From: Xanthobacteraceae bacterium
GTDB taxonomy: Bacteria; Pseudomonadota; Alphaproteobacteria; Rhizobiales; Xanthobacteraceae
DNA length: 64,000 nt
Direction of reading: 5' to 3'
NCBI GenBank assembly: GCA_019454205.1
Contig: CP075369.1
Location: forward strand, 806,001 to 870,000
In this document: positions 50,995-60,425 of the stretch, piece by piece
Layout of the letters: every line of letters starts with the position of its first letter
Position numbering within the stretch: the stretch's first letter is position 1
Notes under the pieces: model-generated
The model's input: only the letters and a program-made list of their open reading frames with translations
Told to the model about the DNA's origin: nothing
The model's database searches: none
Program-made: the position numbers and the translations under genes

Positions 50995-52016
50995 CAGAAG
51001 CGCACGACGATCTTGCCGAATACGCGACGGCTTTCGAGGCGCTCCAGCCCCTTCTCGAATTCCGCGAGTGGCAGTTCGGTGTCGATGACCGGCTTCACGC
51101 CGCGCGCCATTTTCGCAAGGCCCTCGCCGACATTGCGGATCGCGAAGCCGAACGAACCGAAGATTTTGTATTGCTGCTGGAACAGCATCATCAGGTTCAT
51201 CTGCACCGTCGGGCCGGAGGTCGAACCGCAGGTGACGAGGCGGCCGCCTTTCTTCATGGAGAGCAGCGAGCCGTTCCATGTTTCCGCGCCGGTGTGCTCG
51301 AACACGACATCGACGCCTTTTTTCTTGGTCAGTTTGCGCACCGCGCCTTCGAAGCGGTCGGTCTTGTAGTTGATGACTTCATCCGCGCCGAGCGCTTTTG
51401 CTTTCGCTGCTTTCTCGTCGTCGCCGACCGTGGTGTAGACCACCGCGCCGATGTCCTTCGCCAGCCGGATCGCGGCGGAGCCGATGCCGGAGCCGCCCGC
51501 CTGCACCAATACCGTCTCGCCGGATTGCAGCTTCGCGTTGTCGAACAGCATGTGCTCGACGGTTGCGAAGGTGAGGGGCGCGCAGGAAGCATCCGCGGGA
51601 GAAACGCCGGCAGGCACTTTCACCACCAGCCGCGCCGGCCAGTTGTAGAGATCCTGTGCGAAGCCGTCGATGTGAAAGCCCGCGACGCCCGCGACGTTCT
51701 CGCAAAGATTGTCGCGGCCCTCAACGCACGCCTTGCAATGATTGCAGGTCATCGCGCCGTAAGGCACGACCGGATCGCCGACCTTAAAGCCGGTTACGCC
51801 TTCACCAATCGCGGCAATTTCGCCGGAGGCTTCCGCGCCGACCACGAGCGGCATCTTGCGCTTGGCGAAAGCCATGCCGCGCCAGCCCCAGACGTCGATG
51901 TGATTGAGCGCGACCGCGTGGGTGCGCACCTGCACTTGGCCCGGCGCGGGCGGGGCAGGCGGGTCGATCTCGGAAATTTCGAGCTTGCGGTCCCCGAACA
52001 AACGCAACGCGCGCAT
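50994..52016 (-). CDS. adh2XL: Zinc-binding alcohol dehydrogenase of the acpXL cluster
   Basis: Medium-chain dehydrogenase/reductase of 340 aa. GAEASGEIAAIGEGVTGFKV and the structural-zinc loop CNHCKACVEGRDNLC are clear; VLVQAGGSGIGSAAIRLAKD is the NAD(P)-binding loop. It sits between fabF1 and lpxXL, as in other Rhizobiales. It probably performs a reduction or oxidation needed during very-long-chain hydroxy-acid synthesis; the step is not established from sequence. ATG 52016 is preferred to TTG 52025. Confidence 0.88.
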   Translation of the reverse strand: MRALRLFGDRKLEISEIDPPAPPAPGQVQVRTHAVALNHIDVWGWRGMAFAKRKMPLVVGAEASGEIAAIGEGVTGFKVGDPVVPYGAMTCNHCKACVEGRDNLCENVAGVAGFHIDGFAQDLYNWPARLVVKVPAGVSPADASCAPLTFATVEHMLFDNAKLQSGETVLVQAGGSGIGSAAIRLAKDIGAVVYTTVGDDEKAAKAKALGADEVINYKTDRFEGAVRKLTKKKGVDVVFEHTGAETWNGSLLSMKKGGRLVTCGSTSGPTVQMNLMMLFQQQYKIFGSFGFAIRNVGEGLAKMARGVKPVIDTELPLAEFEKGLERLESRRVFGKIVVRF

Positions 52017-52049
52017 TGCTGACAATTCCCTGCTTCGGCCCGGCGCGGT

Positions 52050-53330
<1,281 letters not shown>

Positions 53331-53340
53331 CGCGAACCTC

Positions 53341-54531
53341 TTATCCGGCGGCTTCGACGATGCCGACGCCTTCGCCGCTCCAGTGACCGACCGTAGAGAC
53401 GATCACCGACTTTACCCCATCCGCCCCGGAGGCTTCCAACTCCACGCCGTCGAAGGCTTTCGGCAGCTTGCCGCTCTGGACCGCGAGTGCGCCGAAGGCG
53501 AGGCCGAACGGGAAAGACGGCTCGAACAGGTGTCCGATACGGCTTGCCACTGCGCGCACGGGAAGCTGCGCGGCCTGCAATGCTTTCGCTTCTTCGCCGG
53601 TCGCCGGTTCGACGCCGCTGGCGGTGGAGAAGATCGCGGCGGGCGAGGGCGCTTTCGCCTTCGCCTCGTCGATGAGGCTGCCGATGGACTGGCTGACCGC
53701 GCCTGCATTGGCGCGCTTTGCCCGCGCTGATTTAACCAGCGAGATTTTGGCGATCATTTTCGCGCCGCGCGCTTCCGCGTGGGCGCGGGATTCGAGCACG
53801 AGGAATGCGCCGCCGCTCGCGGTCGCCATGCCCGGCTTGCGGTCTGAAGCGAAAACCGGCTTGAACTCGTCGCGATAATTCAGTCCCGCATATTCCCAGA
53901 GCGCGATCATGTCGGGCCGCGCCGCGTTATACGCGCCGCCGACAAGCGCGATGTCGCTGGTGCCCGCGCCGATGCGCGCGGTTGCGACCCGCACCGCCTC
54001 GATGCCGGAGCTTTCCTCGCCCATGAAGGTGCGCGAAGAACCCGTGACGCCGTGCACGATGGAGATATTGCCCGCGAGCAGGTTCGAGAGCTGCGCGAGG
54101 AATAGCGTGGGGCGCAATTCGGTTTGCAGCCGCTCGTTCAGCTTCGCGCCCGGATTGTTGGCGGTGCGCAACTCGCCGGAGATCGAGGCGTCGACGTTGA
54201 TGTCGCGCTCGCCGCCCGCGGCCGCGACGATCATGTCCATCCGTTGCAGGATTTCTTTATTGCCCGCGACGCCGGCGTCGGTCAGCGCCAGGCCGGCGGT
54301 GTAGGTGCCGATCCGTTGCCACGGCTCCATCTGCCGCTGGTCGCCCTTCTTCGGAATCTGCTTGTCGAAATCCACCGGTCCAAGCGGATGGATGAGGAAC
54401 GTCGGATAAGTCTTGAAATCGGTGACCGGCACGTCGCCGGAAACGAAACGTGTGAGATGCGTCTCCGCGCCTTCGCCAAGCGAAGTGAGGAGGCCAATGC
54501 CGGTGATGATCGTGTCGCGAGAATTGTCCAT
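53341..54531 (-). CDS. fabF2XL: FabF2XL, ketosynthase-like protein lacking the catalytic Cys
   Basis: Thiolase-fold KS-like protein of 396 aa. The N-terminus TIITGIGLLTSLGEGAETHL and the middle TSDIALVGGAYNAAR fit FabF. A gapless alignment with FabF through the conserved Gly-Gly at 198-199 puts Glu172 where the nucleophilic Cys should be (FMGEESSG). The N-A-H-G-T motif is replaced by STASGVEP (His lost); only the second His is kept (RIGHLFE, His334). This is the pattern of a chain-length-factor-type partner. It lies 4 nt after fabZ and 10 nt before fabF1XL. Confidence 0.88.
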   Translation of the reverse strand: MDNSRDTIITGIGLLTSLGEGAETHLTRFVSGDVPVTDFKTYPTFLIHPLGPVDFDKQIPKKGDQRQMEPWQRIGTYTAGLALTDAGVAGNKEILQRMDMIVAAAGGERDINVDASISGELRTANNPGAKLNERLQTELRPTLFLAQLSNLLAGNISIVHGVTGSSRTFMGEESSGIEAVRVATARIGAGTSDIALVGGAYNAARPDMIALWEYAGLNYRDEFKPVFASDRKPGMATASGGAFLVLESRAHAEARGAKMIAKISLVKSARAKRANAGAVSQSIGSLIDEAKAKAPSPAAIFSTASGVEPATGEEAKALQAAQLPVRAVASRIGHLFEPSFPFGLAFGALAVQSGKLPKAFDGVELEASGADGVKSVIVSTVGHWSGEGVGIVEAAG

Positions 54532-54535
54532 GAGC

Positions 54536-55000
54536 TTATGCCGGCAGCGGCAGGCCGATCTGCTGCGCGCGCGCAAGCATCAGCCTGGAGAAATCGGGTG
54601 AGGGGAACGGCATGTAGCGCAGCGTGATGGTGGCATCCGCGACCGCCGAGCCGTCCTCGCGGCGGATCTTGCATTTGGTGATGCCGTAGCCGGAGCCATC
54701 GTGCTCGACATTCGCTTCGGCAATCAACGTCACGGAAGGCTGCACGAAGTCGCGGAACTTGGCTTCCTTCGCCGCGGCGAGGAAAGCCATGCGTTCGAAC
54801 TTGAGCTTGGCGAGCAGCAGCCAGCCGGAAGCCTGCGCCATGAACTCGATCAGCATGACGCCCGGCACCAGCGGATGGCCGGGGAAGTGTCCTTCGAACA
54901 CGGGGCTGGCCGCGGGCACGTTGCCGCGCGCGAGTATCCGGCCCTGTTCGAGGTCGAGCTGTTCGATCCGGTCGACAAGCTCGAAATATTCGAGCCGCAT
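54536..55000 (-). CDS. fabZXL: 3-hydroxyacyl-ACP dehydratase FabZ-like (fabZXL)
   Basis: Hot-dog-fold dehydratase of 154 aa. GHFPGHPLVPGVMLIEFMAQ gives catalytic His38 and Glu52 with the FabZ spacing of 14 residues. It removes water from 3-hydroxyacyl intermediates during very-long-chain elongation on AcpXL. It begins 10 nt after the acpXL stop. Confidence 0.91.
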   Translation of the reverse strand: MRLEYFELVDRIEQLDLEQGRILARGNVPAASPVFEGHFPGHPLVPGVMLIEFMAQASGWLLLAKLKFERMAFLAAAKEAKFRDFVQPSVTLIAEANVEHDGSGYGITKCKIRREDGSAVADATITLRYMPFPSPDFSRLMLARAQQIGLPLPA

Positions 55001-55010
55001 ATGGAACGCC

Positions 55011-55292
55011 TCAGGCGCTCTTGGCGGCGACGAGTCCGTCGATGCGCTCGGCGAGGTTCTTCAGGACGAAATACTGCTCGTCCGCGACTTTCCCCTCGTT
55101 CACCTCGGCGGTCCATTGTTCGATCGGCATCTTGATGCCGAACTTCTTGTCGATGGCGAAGGCGATATCGAGGAAGTCGAGGCTGTCGATGCCGAGGTCC
55201 TTGGAGACGTGGCTATCCGGCGTGATCTGGTCGCGCGGGATGTCGCAGGTTTCGGCGATGATGTTGGCGACCGTGTCGAAGGTCGAGGACAT
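55011..55292 (-). CDS. acpXL: Acyl carrier protein AcpXL
   Basis: Special ACP for the very-long-chain hydroxy fatty acid of lipid A. 93 aa, longer than housekeeping AcpP. KDLGIDSLDFLDIAFAID holds the phosphopantetheine Ser37. The C-terminal extension IEQWTAEVNEGKVADEQYFV is typical of AcpXL. GGAG lies seven bases before the ATG. It is the first gene of the six-gene minus-strand operon acpXL-fabZ-fabF2-fabF1-adh-lpxXL. Confidence 0.95.
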   Translation of the reverse strand: MSSTFDTVANIIAETCDIPRDQITPDSHVSKDLGIDSLDFLDIAFAIDKKFGIKMPIEQWTAEVNEGKVADEQYFVLKNLAERIDGLVAAKSA

Positions 55293-55778
55293 GAACTGGC
55301 TCCGCGCGAGGCCGGATAAAGCGGCGGGAAGGGATTTCTTGGCCGGGAATGGCGGCTATGCGCAACCCCGTTTTTCGCGGGTCCGTATAGCGGACAGGGC
55401 ACCCCCTTTCAATGCCGGGGCCGAGGATGAAATAGGCACAAACCGGCATTCCGTAAGGGAAAACAGCCGTCCGCGGCGCAGGGATGCGGCACCGGCAGGG
55501 ATCGATTCCCGCCCACGATCCTTGGAAAGCCTGCCCATACACATCGCCGCCGGAGAGAGCCGAACGAGTCGGCAAACGGATTGCCACGCCGTCGTCCAGC
55601 CAACTGCCTGTCGCCGGCGTGGGTCTTGAGGGAGCGAGATACCGTTCGAGACCAGACGATGCGCTGACGGCTGCTGCAGGCGAGCAGATAACGCATTCAG
55701 GGCATCATATTCGCTAAATTCGTCCTGATTCTACGCAGATATTCAGAGACGAACGTTTAGCGGTTTCTCATAATAGGA
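55293..55778. other. 486-nt divergent intergenic region between acpXL and the antiporter gene
   Basis: Must hold the acpXL operon promoter (leftward) and the antiporter promoter (rightward). Several open frames cross it but none has a ribosome site or protein-like composition. No tRNA, no SRP-RNA-like motif and no hairpin-T run was found. The part nearest the antiporter (about 55690-55778) is AT-richer than the rest. I cannot assign promoters with confidence. Confidence 0.5.
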
Positions 55779-57668
55779 ATGAGAAGCATCGCCGGGAGTG
55801 GCCCAGCCCCGCCCGTGAAGGGGTTTGTCCGCGCCGTGACTACGTTTTCGCTCACCTATGCCAACGCCTTGCTGCTGATTGGTGCAGCGCTGGCGGTGAT
55901 CGGTGTATTTTCCAGCCTGATCGCGACCCGGCTCGGCGCACCGTTGCTGCTGGTCTTCCTGCTGATCGGCGTGCTCGCAGGCGAAGACGGGCCGGGCGGG
56001 ATCAAGTTCGACGATTTCGCCTCGACCTATGTTGTCGGTTCTGCGGCGCTTGCCATCGTGCTGTTCGACGGCGGGTTGCGCACGCGCTTCGCGAGCTTCC
56101 GGGGAGCGCTCTATCCTGCGATGACGCTGGCTACCGTAGGCGTCATCATCACGGCCATTCTGGTCGGGATTCTGACGTGGCTTCTGTTCGGCTGGGGTTG
56201 GCGCGAAAGCCTGCTGGTCGGTGCGGTGGTCGCCTCTACCGACGCGGCGGCAGTTTTCTTCCTCCTGCGCGCGGGCGGCCAGCAACTGAAGCGCCGGGTC
56301 GCGGCGACACTGGAAATGGAATCCGGCACCAACGATCCGGTCGCCGTATTCATGACCATCCTGCTGGTACAGGCGATCATCGCAAGCCAGCAGCCGGAGG
56401 CCGCGCAATACGGCTTTTCGCGTGTCGTGCTCACGGTTCTGAAAGAAGCAGCGGTAGGTGGTTTGCTTGGCGTCGCCGGCGGGTTCGCCATCTCGCTGGC
56501 GTTGAACCGCATCTCGCTGCCGTCGGGTCTGCATCCGCTCCTTGTCGTCGCAAGCGCGGTTTTTATTTATGCGCTGACTGTGTCGGCTGGCGGCTCCGGT
56601 TTCCTCGCCGTCTATCTGGCCGGCATCGTGCTCGGCAATCGTCCGGTGCGCGCGTTCGCGTCCATCACGACGTTCCACGATACGCTGACCTGGCTTTGTC
56701 AGATCGTCATGTTCATCATGCTCGGCTTGCTGGTGACGCCGAGCGCACTGGTGCCGTATCTCTGGAAGGCGCTGCTGATCGCGGTATTCATCATCGTTCT
56801 CGCGCGTCCCATCGCGGTATGGCTGTGCCTTTCGCCTTTCCGCTTTGCGCAACTCGAGAAGATTTTCATTTCATGGGTCGGATTGCGCGGCGCGGTTTCG
56901 ATTTTTCTCGCGGCGATCCCGAAACTCTCCGGCGTACCGGAAGCCGATGAGATTTTCGGCATCGCGTTCGTGGTCGTCGTCGTTTCGCTGATCGTGCAGG
57001 GCTGGTCGCTTTCCAGTGTTGGAAGAAGGCTCGGTGTCGCGCTCGACGATCCGGCGCCTTCGGTGAAGCGCATCGAAATCGACTTGCCCGGTCAGCTCGA
57101 CGAGGAACTCGTCGGCTATCCGATTGTCGAAGGCAGCCCCGTGGTCGGTCACGGCACTTGGCCGGCATGGGCGCGGCCCGTTCTCATCATCCGCAATAAA
57201 GCGATACTTTCGCCGACGGAAGCGGGCGCGCTTCGTGTCGGAGATTACGGCTACTTCCTCGCGCCACCGCAGCGCGTCGAACGGCTCGACCGCCTGTTCG
57301 CGCCGAACGAGGGCTATATCGACGAGGAAACTTCCGCCGCGTTTCCGTTCAAGGGCGATATCCGCATGGGCGCGGTCGCGGATATGTACGGGCTTAACGT
57401 GCAGCCCGGCGAGCGCGACATGACGATTGCAGAATTGTTTGCGCAGCGTTTCGAGGACTCGCCGCGGCCCGGCAACAAGATCGATCTCGGCCTGGCGCGG
57501 CTCGTGGTGCGCGAACTCGACGACGACAGGGTTACGGAAGCGCGTCTCGATTTCGTGCAGGAACCGCAAGGCGGGTTCGCACCCATCCGTTCGCGTTCGC
57601 TGCGCCGCCTGCTAGGTTATCCCAAACGGTTCGCGCGCAAAGTTGCACGCAACCAGCAGGGCAAATGA
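55779..57668 (+). CDS. K+/H+ antiporter, NhaP2/CvrA type
   Basis: CPA1-family antiporter. About 12 membrane helices occupy residues 25-410 with GAVVASTDAAAVFFLLRAGG and LEMESGTNDPVAVFMTILLV, the latter containing the paired acidic ion-binding motif region (E-S-G-x-N-D-P). A TrkA-C-like domain (about 430-515) and a CorC/HlyC-type transporter-associated domain (about 530-600) follow, as in NhaP2. It exchanges cytoplasmic K+ for H+ across the inner membrane. Start uncertain: ATG 55779 has AGGA immediately adjacent; GTG 55815 or GTG 55836 are alternatives. Length is up to 629 aa. Confidence 0.9.
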   Translation: MRSIAGSGPAPPVKGFVRAVTTFSLTYANALLLIGAALAVIGVFSSLIATRLGAPLLLVFLLIGVLAGEDGPGGIKFDDFASTYVVGSAALAIVLFDGGLRTRFASFRGALYPAMTLATVGVIITAILVGILTWLLFGWGWRESLLVGAVVASTDAAAVFFLLRAGGQQLKRRVAATLEMESGTNDPVAVFMTILLVQAIIASQQPEAAQYGFSRVVLTVLKEAAVGGLLGVAGGFAISLALNRISLPSGLHPLLVVASAVFIYALTVSAGGSGFLAVYLAGIVLGNRPVRAFASITTFHDTLTWLCQIVMFIMLGLLVTPSALVPYLWKALLIAVFIIVLARPIAVWLCLSPFRFAQLEKIFISWVGLRGAVSIFLAAIPKLSGVPEADEIFGIAFVVVVVSLIVQGWSLSSVGRRLGVALDDPAPSVKRIEIDLPGQLDEELVGYPIVEGSPVVGHGTWPAWARPVLIIRNKAILSPTEAGALRVGDYGYFLAPPQRVERLDRLFAPNEGYIDEETSAAFPFKGDIRMGAVADMYGLNVQPGERDMTIAELFAQRFEDSPRPGNKIDLGLARLVVRELDDDRVTEARLDFVQEPQGGFAPIRSRSLRRLLGYPKRFARKVARNQQGK

Positions 57669-57691
57669 AATAAACACGACAGGAGGCAGAA

Positions 57692-58123
57692 ATGAAAAGC
57701 TACGCCAGCGCCCATTGGGAAGGTTCGCCGAAGGACGGCACCGGCACGATCGACACGAAGTCGGGCGTGCTGAAAGCATCCCCTTACAGTTCGAAGGCGC
57801 GCTTCGAAGGCGGCACGTCGCAGACCACGCCGGAAGAACTGATCGGCGCGGCGCATGCAGGCTGCTACACAATGGCGCTCGGCTTCGCACTGATGCGCGC
57901 CGGCATCGACCAGAAGTCCATCCACACCGATGCGGAAGTCGAGGTGATTCTCGGCGAGAAGGGCGCGAACATCACCGGCATCAAGTTGAAAACCGTGGTT
58001 GATGCGCCGGGTGCCGATGCGGCAAAGATCAGGGAAGCCGCCGAAGGCGCGAAGGTGAATTGCCCGGTCTCGAAGGCGCTGGCCGGTACGCAGATCAGCC
58101 TCGAAGTCGAAACCAAAGTCTGA
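57692..58123 (+). CDS. osmC: OsmC-type peroxide reductase
   Basis: 143 aa thiol peroxidase of the OsmC/Ohr family. Cys58 in AAHAGCYTMAL and Cys124 in KVNCPVSKAL are the redox pair, and SKARFEGGTSQTTPEELIGA is the OsmC opening that carries the catalytic Arg. It reduces organic hydroperoxides. AGGAGG precedes the ATG. It follows the antiporter gene by 23 nt, and both fit osmotic/stress adaptation, perhaps cotranscribed. Confidence 0.93.
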   Translation: MKSYASAHWEGSPKDGTGTIDTKSGVLKASPYSSKARFEGGTSQTTPEELIGAAHAGCYTMALGFALMRAGIDQKSIHTDAEVEVILGEKGANITGIKLKTVVDAPGADAAKIREAAEGAKVNCPVSKALAGTQISLEVETKV

Positions 58124-58161
58124 ATCTGTTTTCCGGGCGACCAGCCGCATAACGACCGCCG

Positions 58162-59313
58162 ATGCATCCCGTTTTTGCCAACTTGCCGGTCACGGTATTC
58201 GAGGTCATGTCGCGGCTCGCCCGCGAGCATGACGCTATTAATCTAGGGCAGGGTTTTCCCGACGACCCAGGACCGGAAGACGTGCGGCGGAAGGCGGCCG
58301 AAGCGGTCGTCTCCGGCTGGAACCAGTATCCCCCGATGATGGGTCTGCCGGAGCTGCGTGCCGCGGTCGCAAGACACTACGCGCACTGGCAGGACGTAAC
58401 GCTCGATCCCGAATCCGAGATCATGGTCACGTCCGGCGCGACCGAGGCGCTCACCGGCGCGATCCTCACATTGATCGAGCCGGGCGACGAAGTCGTGTTG
58501 TTCCAGCCGCTCTACGATTCCTACCTGCCGATGGTGAAACGCGCGGGCGGGATTCCGAAACTGGTGCGCCTTGAGCCGCCGCACTGGCGCATCACCGAAG
58601 ACGCCCTGAAGCGTGTGTTCACGAAGAAGACCAAAGCCGTACTGTTCAACAATCCGCACAATCCCGCAGGCATCGTGTACGGCATGGAAGACCTGCAACT
58701 GCTCGCGCGCTTCTGCGAGGAATACGACGCCGTCGCGATCTGCGACGAAGTGTGGGAGCACGTCGTGTTCGACGGGCGCAAGCACATCTCGATGCTCAGC
58801 GTGCCGGGCATGCGCGAGCGCACCGTGAAGATCGGCTCCGCCGGAAAAATATTCTGCCTGACGGGATGGAAAGTCGGCTTCGTCTGCGCCGCGCCCGCGC
58901 TGATGCGCGGACTCTCCAAGGCGCACCAGTTCATCACCTTCACCACGCCGCCGAACCTGCAAACGGCAGTGGCCTATGGTCTCGGCAAGGAAGACGATTA
59001 TTTTCTCGGCATGCGCCGCGAACTCGCGCGCTCCCGCGACCGCTTCACGGCCGGGCTGAAGACCGTCGGCTTCGATCCGCTGGAAAGCCAGGGCACATAC
59101 TTCATGAATGTCGATCTGGCCGCGCTCGGCATCAACGAGCGGGACAGCGATTTCTGCCAGCGGCTGGTGACGGAGAACAAGGTGGCCGCGATTCCGGTCT
59201 CGGCGTTCTACGCGGAAGACCCGGTGACGAGCGTGGTGCGCTTCTGCTTTGCGAAGCGCGACGCGACGCTCGATGGCGCGATCGAACGATTGCGCGTCGC
59301 CTCGAAGCGTTAA
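58162..59313 (+). CDS. Class I/II pyridoxal-phosphate aminotransferase (methionine/aromatic type)
   Basis: Fold type I aminotransferase of 383 aa, close to the kynurenine/methionine aminotransferase group: INLGQGFPDDPGPEDVRR near the start, VTSGATEALTGAILTLIEPG (cofactor phosphate loop), VLFNNPHNPAGIVYG, AICDEVWEHVVFDG with the Asp that pairs with PLP nitrogen, and GSAGKIFCLTGWKVGF with the Schiff-base Lys. RFCFAKRD holds the carboxylate-binding Arg. Amino donor and ketoacid not readable. 38 nt after osmC. Confidence 0.9.
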   Translation: MHPVFANLPVTVFEVMSRLAREHDAINLGQGFPDDPGPEDVRRKAAEAVVSGWNQYPPMMGLPELRAAVARHYAHWQDVTLDPESEIMVTSGATEALTGAILTLIEPGDEVVLFQPLYDSYLPMVKRAGGIPKLVRLEPPHWRITEDALKRVFTKKTKAVLFNNPHNPAGIVYGMEDLQLLARFCEEYDAVAICDEVWEHVVFDGRKHISMLSVPGMRERTVKIGSAGKIFCLTGWKVGFVCAAPALMRGLSKAHQFITFTTPPNLQTAVAYGLGKEDDYFLGMRRELARSRDRFTAGLKTVGFDPLESQGTYFMNVDLAALGINERDSDFCQRLVTENKVAAIPVSAFYAEDPVTSVVRFCFAKRDATLDGAIERLRVASKR

Positions 59314-59324
59314 GCCTTCTTTAA
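59310..59324. promoter_or_regulatory. CtrA-box-like sequence upstream of the AbrB-like gene
   Basis: TTAA-GCCTTCT-TTAA followed by CC matches the CtrA consensus TTAA-N7-TTAAC. It begins inside the aminotransferase stop codon and lies 41 nt before the AbrB-like ATG. Sequence match only. Confidence 0.45.
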
Positions 59325-59341
59325 CCATAACCTTCCAGTCT

Positions 59342-59357
59342 CCTTACTTCCGTAAGG
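59342..59357 (+). promoter_or_regulatory. Hairpin overlapping the ribosome site of the AbrB-like gene
   Basis: CCTTAC-ttcc-GTAAGG: a 6-bp stem whose 3' arm contains part of the Shine-Dalgarno AAGGAGAGG (59354-59362). It could be a translational brake in RNA or an operator for a dimeric protein in DNA. Confidence 0.4.
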
Positions 59358-59365
59358 AGAGGGCT

Positions 59366-59554
59366 ATGGCTCACAAGATCAGCTATCGCGCGCGCTCGAC
59401 GCTCACCAGCAAGGGGCAGATCACGCTTCCCGTCGTGCTGCGGCGGTTGTGGGACCTCAATTCCGGCGACGAAATCGATTTCACGCTGCAGGAGGACGGC
59501 CGCGTCCTGTTGCGAAAGCGGTTGCGCTTGCCGCAGCAGGCCGTCGAAAACTAG
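59366..59554 (+). CDS. AbrB/MazE/SpoVT-fold DNA-binding protein
   Basis: 62 aa swapped-hairpin DNA-binding domain: STLTSKGQITLPVVLRRLWD and LNSGDEIDFTLQEDGRVLLR are the classic AbrB strands. AAGGAGAGG before ATG 59366 fixes the start. It could be an antitoxin-like or free-standing regulator; no MazF, VapC or other toxin gene is next to it. A CtrA-like box and a hairpin over its ribosome site lie just upstream. Confidence 0.85.
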   Translation: MAHKISYRARSTLTSKGQITLPVVLRRLWDLNSGDEIDFTLQEDGRVLLRKRLRLPQQAVEN

Positions 59555-59646
59555 GCTCCGCCACCGCAATCGTGCCGCGCGCTCCCGTCATTTGCCGCGC
59601 GCTCCCGTTCCATGCTTGGAAGGCTGCCGGACAGGAATGACGGCAG

Positions 59647-60216
59647 ATGATCCGCGCGAAGGAAGTGCTGGCCTCCGGCCATTGGGACCGGGCCAGCGAA
59701 ACCGACACCATCGAATTGCCCCATGACGGGCGCGGCCTGCGCCGTGTCGCGATGCGGGCAAACGGCGACACCGTTTTCATGCTGGACGCTGGTGACGAAG
59801 GCGTCCTGCGCGATGGCGACGGCATCAAACTGGAAGACGGGCGCATCGTTCGCGTCGTGGCGGCTGCGGAACAACTGGTCGAAGCAACCGCTCCCGACGC
59901 CCAGACCCTCTCGCTGTTAGCCTATGCCTTGGGCAACGCGCATATCGCGGTCGAATTCTCCGGGTCCACCATCCGGGTCGCGCGCGAGTCATCGGTCGAG
60001 CAGGCACTGACCCAGATGGGCGCTTCGCTTACCCCGGTTGTGGCGCCTTTCGATCCGATCGGGGGTGGCGGTCACCACCACCACGATCATGGTCATGGCC
60101 ATCACCATCATCACGAGCATGGACCGGACTGTGGTTGCGGCCATGATCACGGTCACGATGGCCACAGCCATGACCACGCCCACGGTCATAATCACGGCCA
60201 CGGCCAAAAAGGCTGA
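59647..60216 (+). CDS. ureE: Urease accessory protein UreE with long His-rich tail
   Basis: Nickel chaperone for urease maturation. The N-terminal domain (residues 1-75) and the metal-binding domain with LAYALGNAHIAVEF (the family LGN-x-H segment) match UreE. The last 50 residues are exceptionally metal-binding: I count 22 His plus a C-G-C pair in 50 residues. Length is 189 aa. No urease structural or other accessory genes (ureABC, ureFGD) lie within the window, so it is separated from them. The ribosome site is weak (ACGGCAG before ATG 59647). Confidence 0.93.
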   Translation: MIRAKEVLASGHWDRASETDTIELPHDGRGLRRVAMRANGDTVFMLDAGDEGVLRDGDGIKLEDGRIVRVVAAAEQLVEATAPDAQTLSLLAYALGNAHIAVEFSGSTIRVARESSVEQALTQMGASLTPVVAPFDPIGGGGHHHHDHGHGHHHHHEHGPDCGCGHDHGHDGHSHDHAHGHNHGHGQKG

Positions 60217-60425
60217 GACCTGATTTCCGGCATTCCGGGGCCGGATTGCAGCGCAAGAAGAATTGGCAACTTTGCCGTCGCGCGCAACTTTGCTTAACTT
60301 GCTGATCTATTTGCCATTTCAGCCGGTAAAGACCGTCATGCGCGGGTAACAATTACTGCAAGTTAATCCCGTTAGCTTGATTAGAATGTTAGAAATGCGC
60401 GCGTTTATGCCCGCCGGACACCGCA

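Noticed and set aside
55409..55696. Possible small gene in the acpXL-antiporter gap
   Set aside because: Several overlapping frames on both strands, no ribosome site, no recognisable protein composition.
60038..60223. Repetitive CATGGCCA/CACGGTCA-like sequence as a DNA repeat element
   Set aside because: It is simply the His-Gly-Asp-rich coding tail of ureE and stays in frame.
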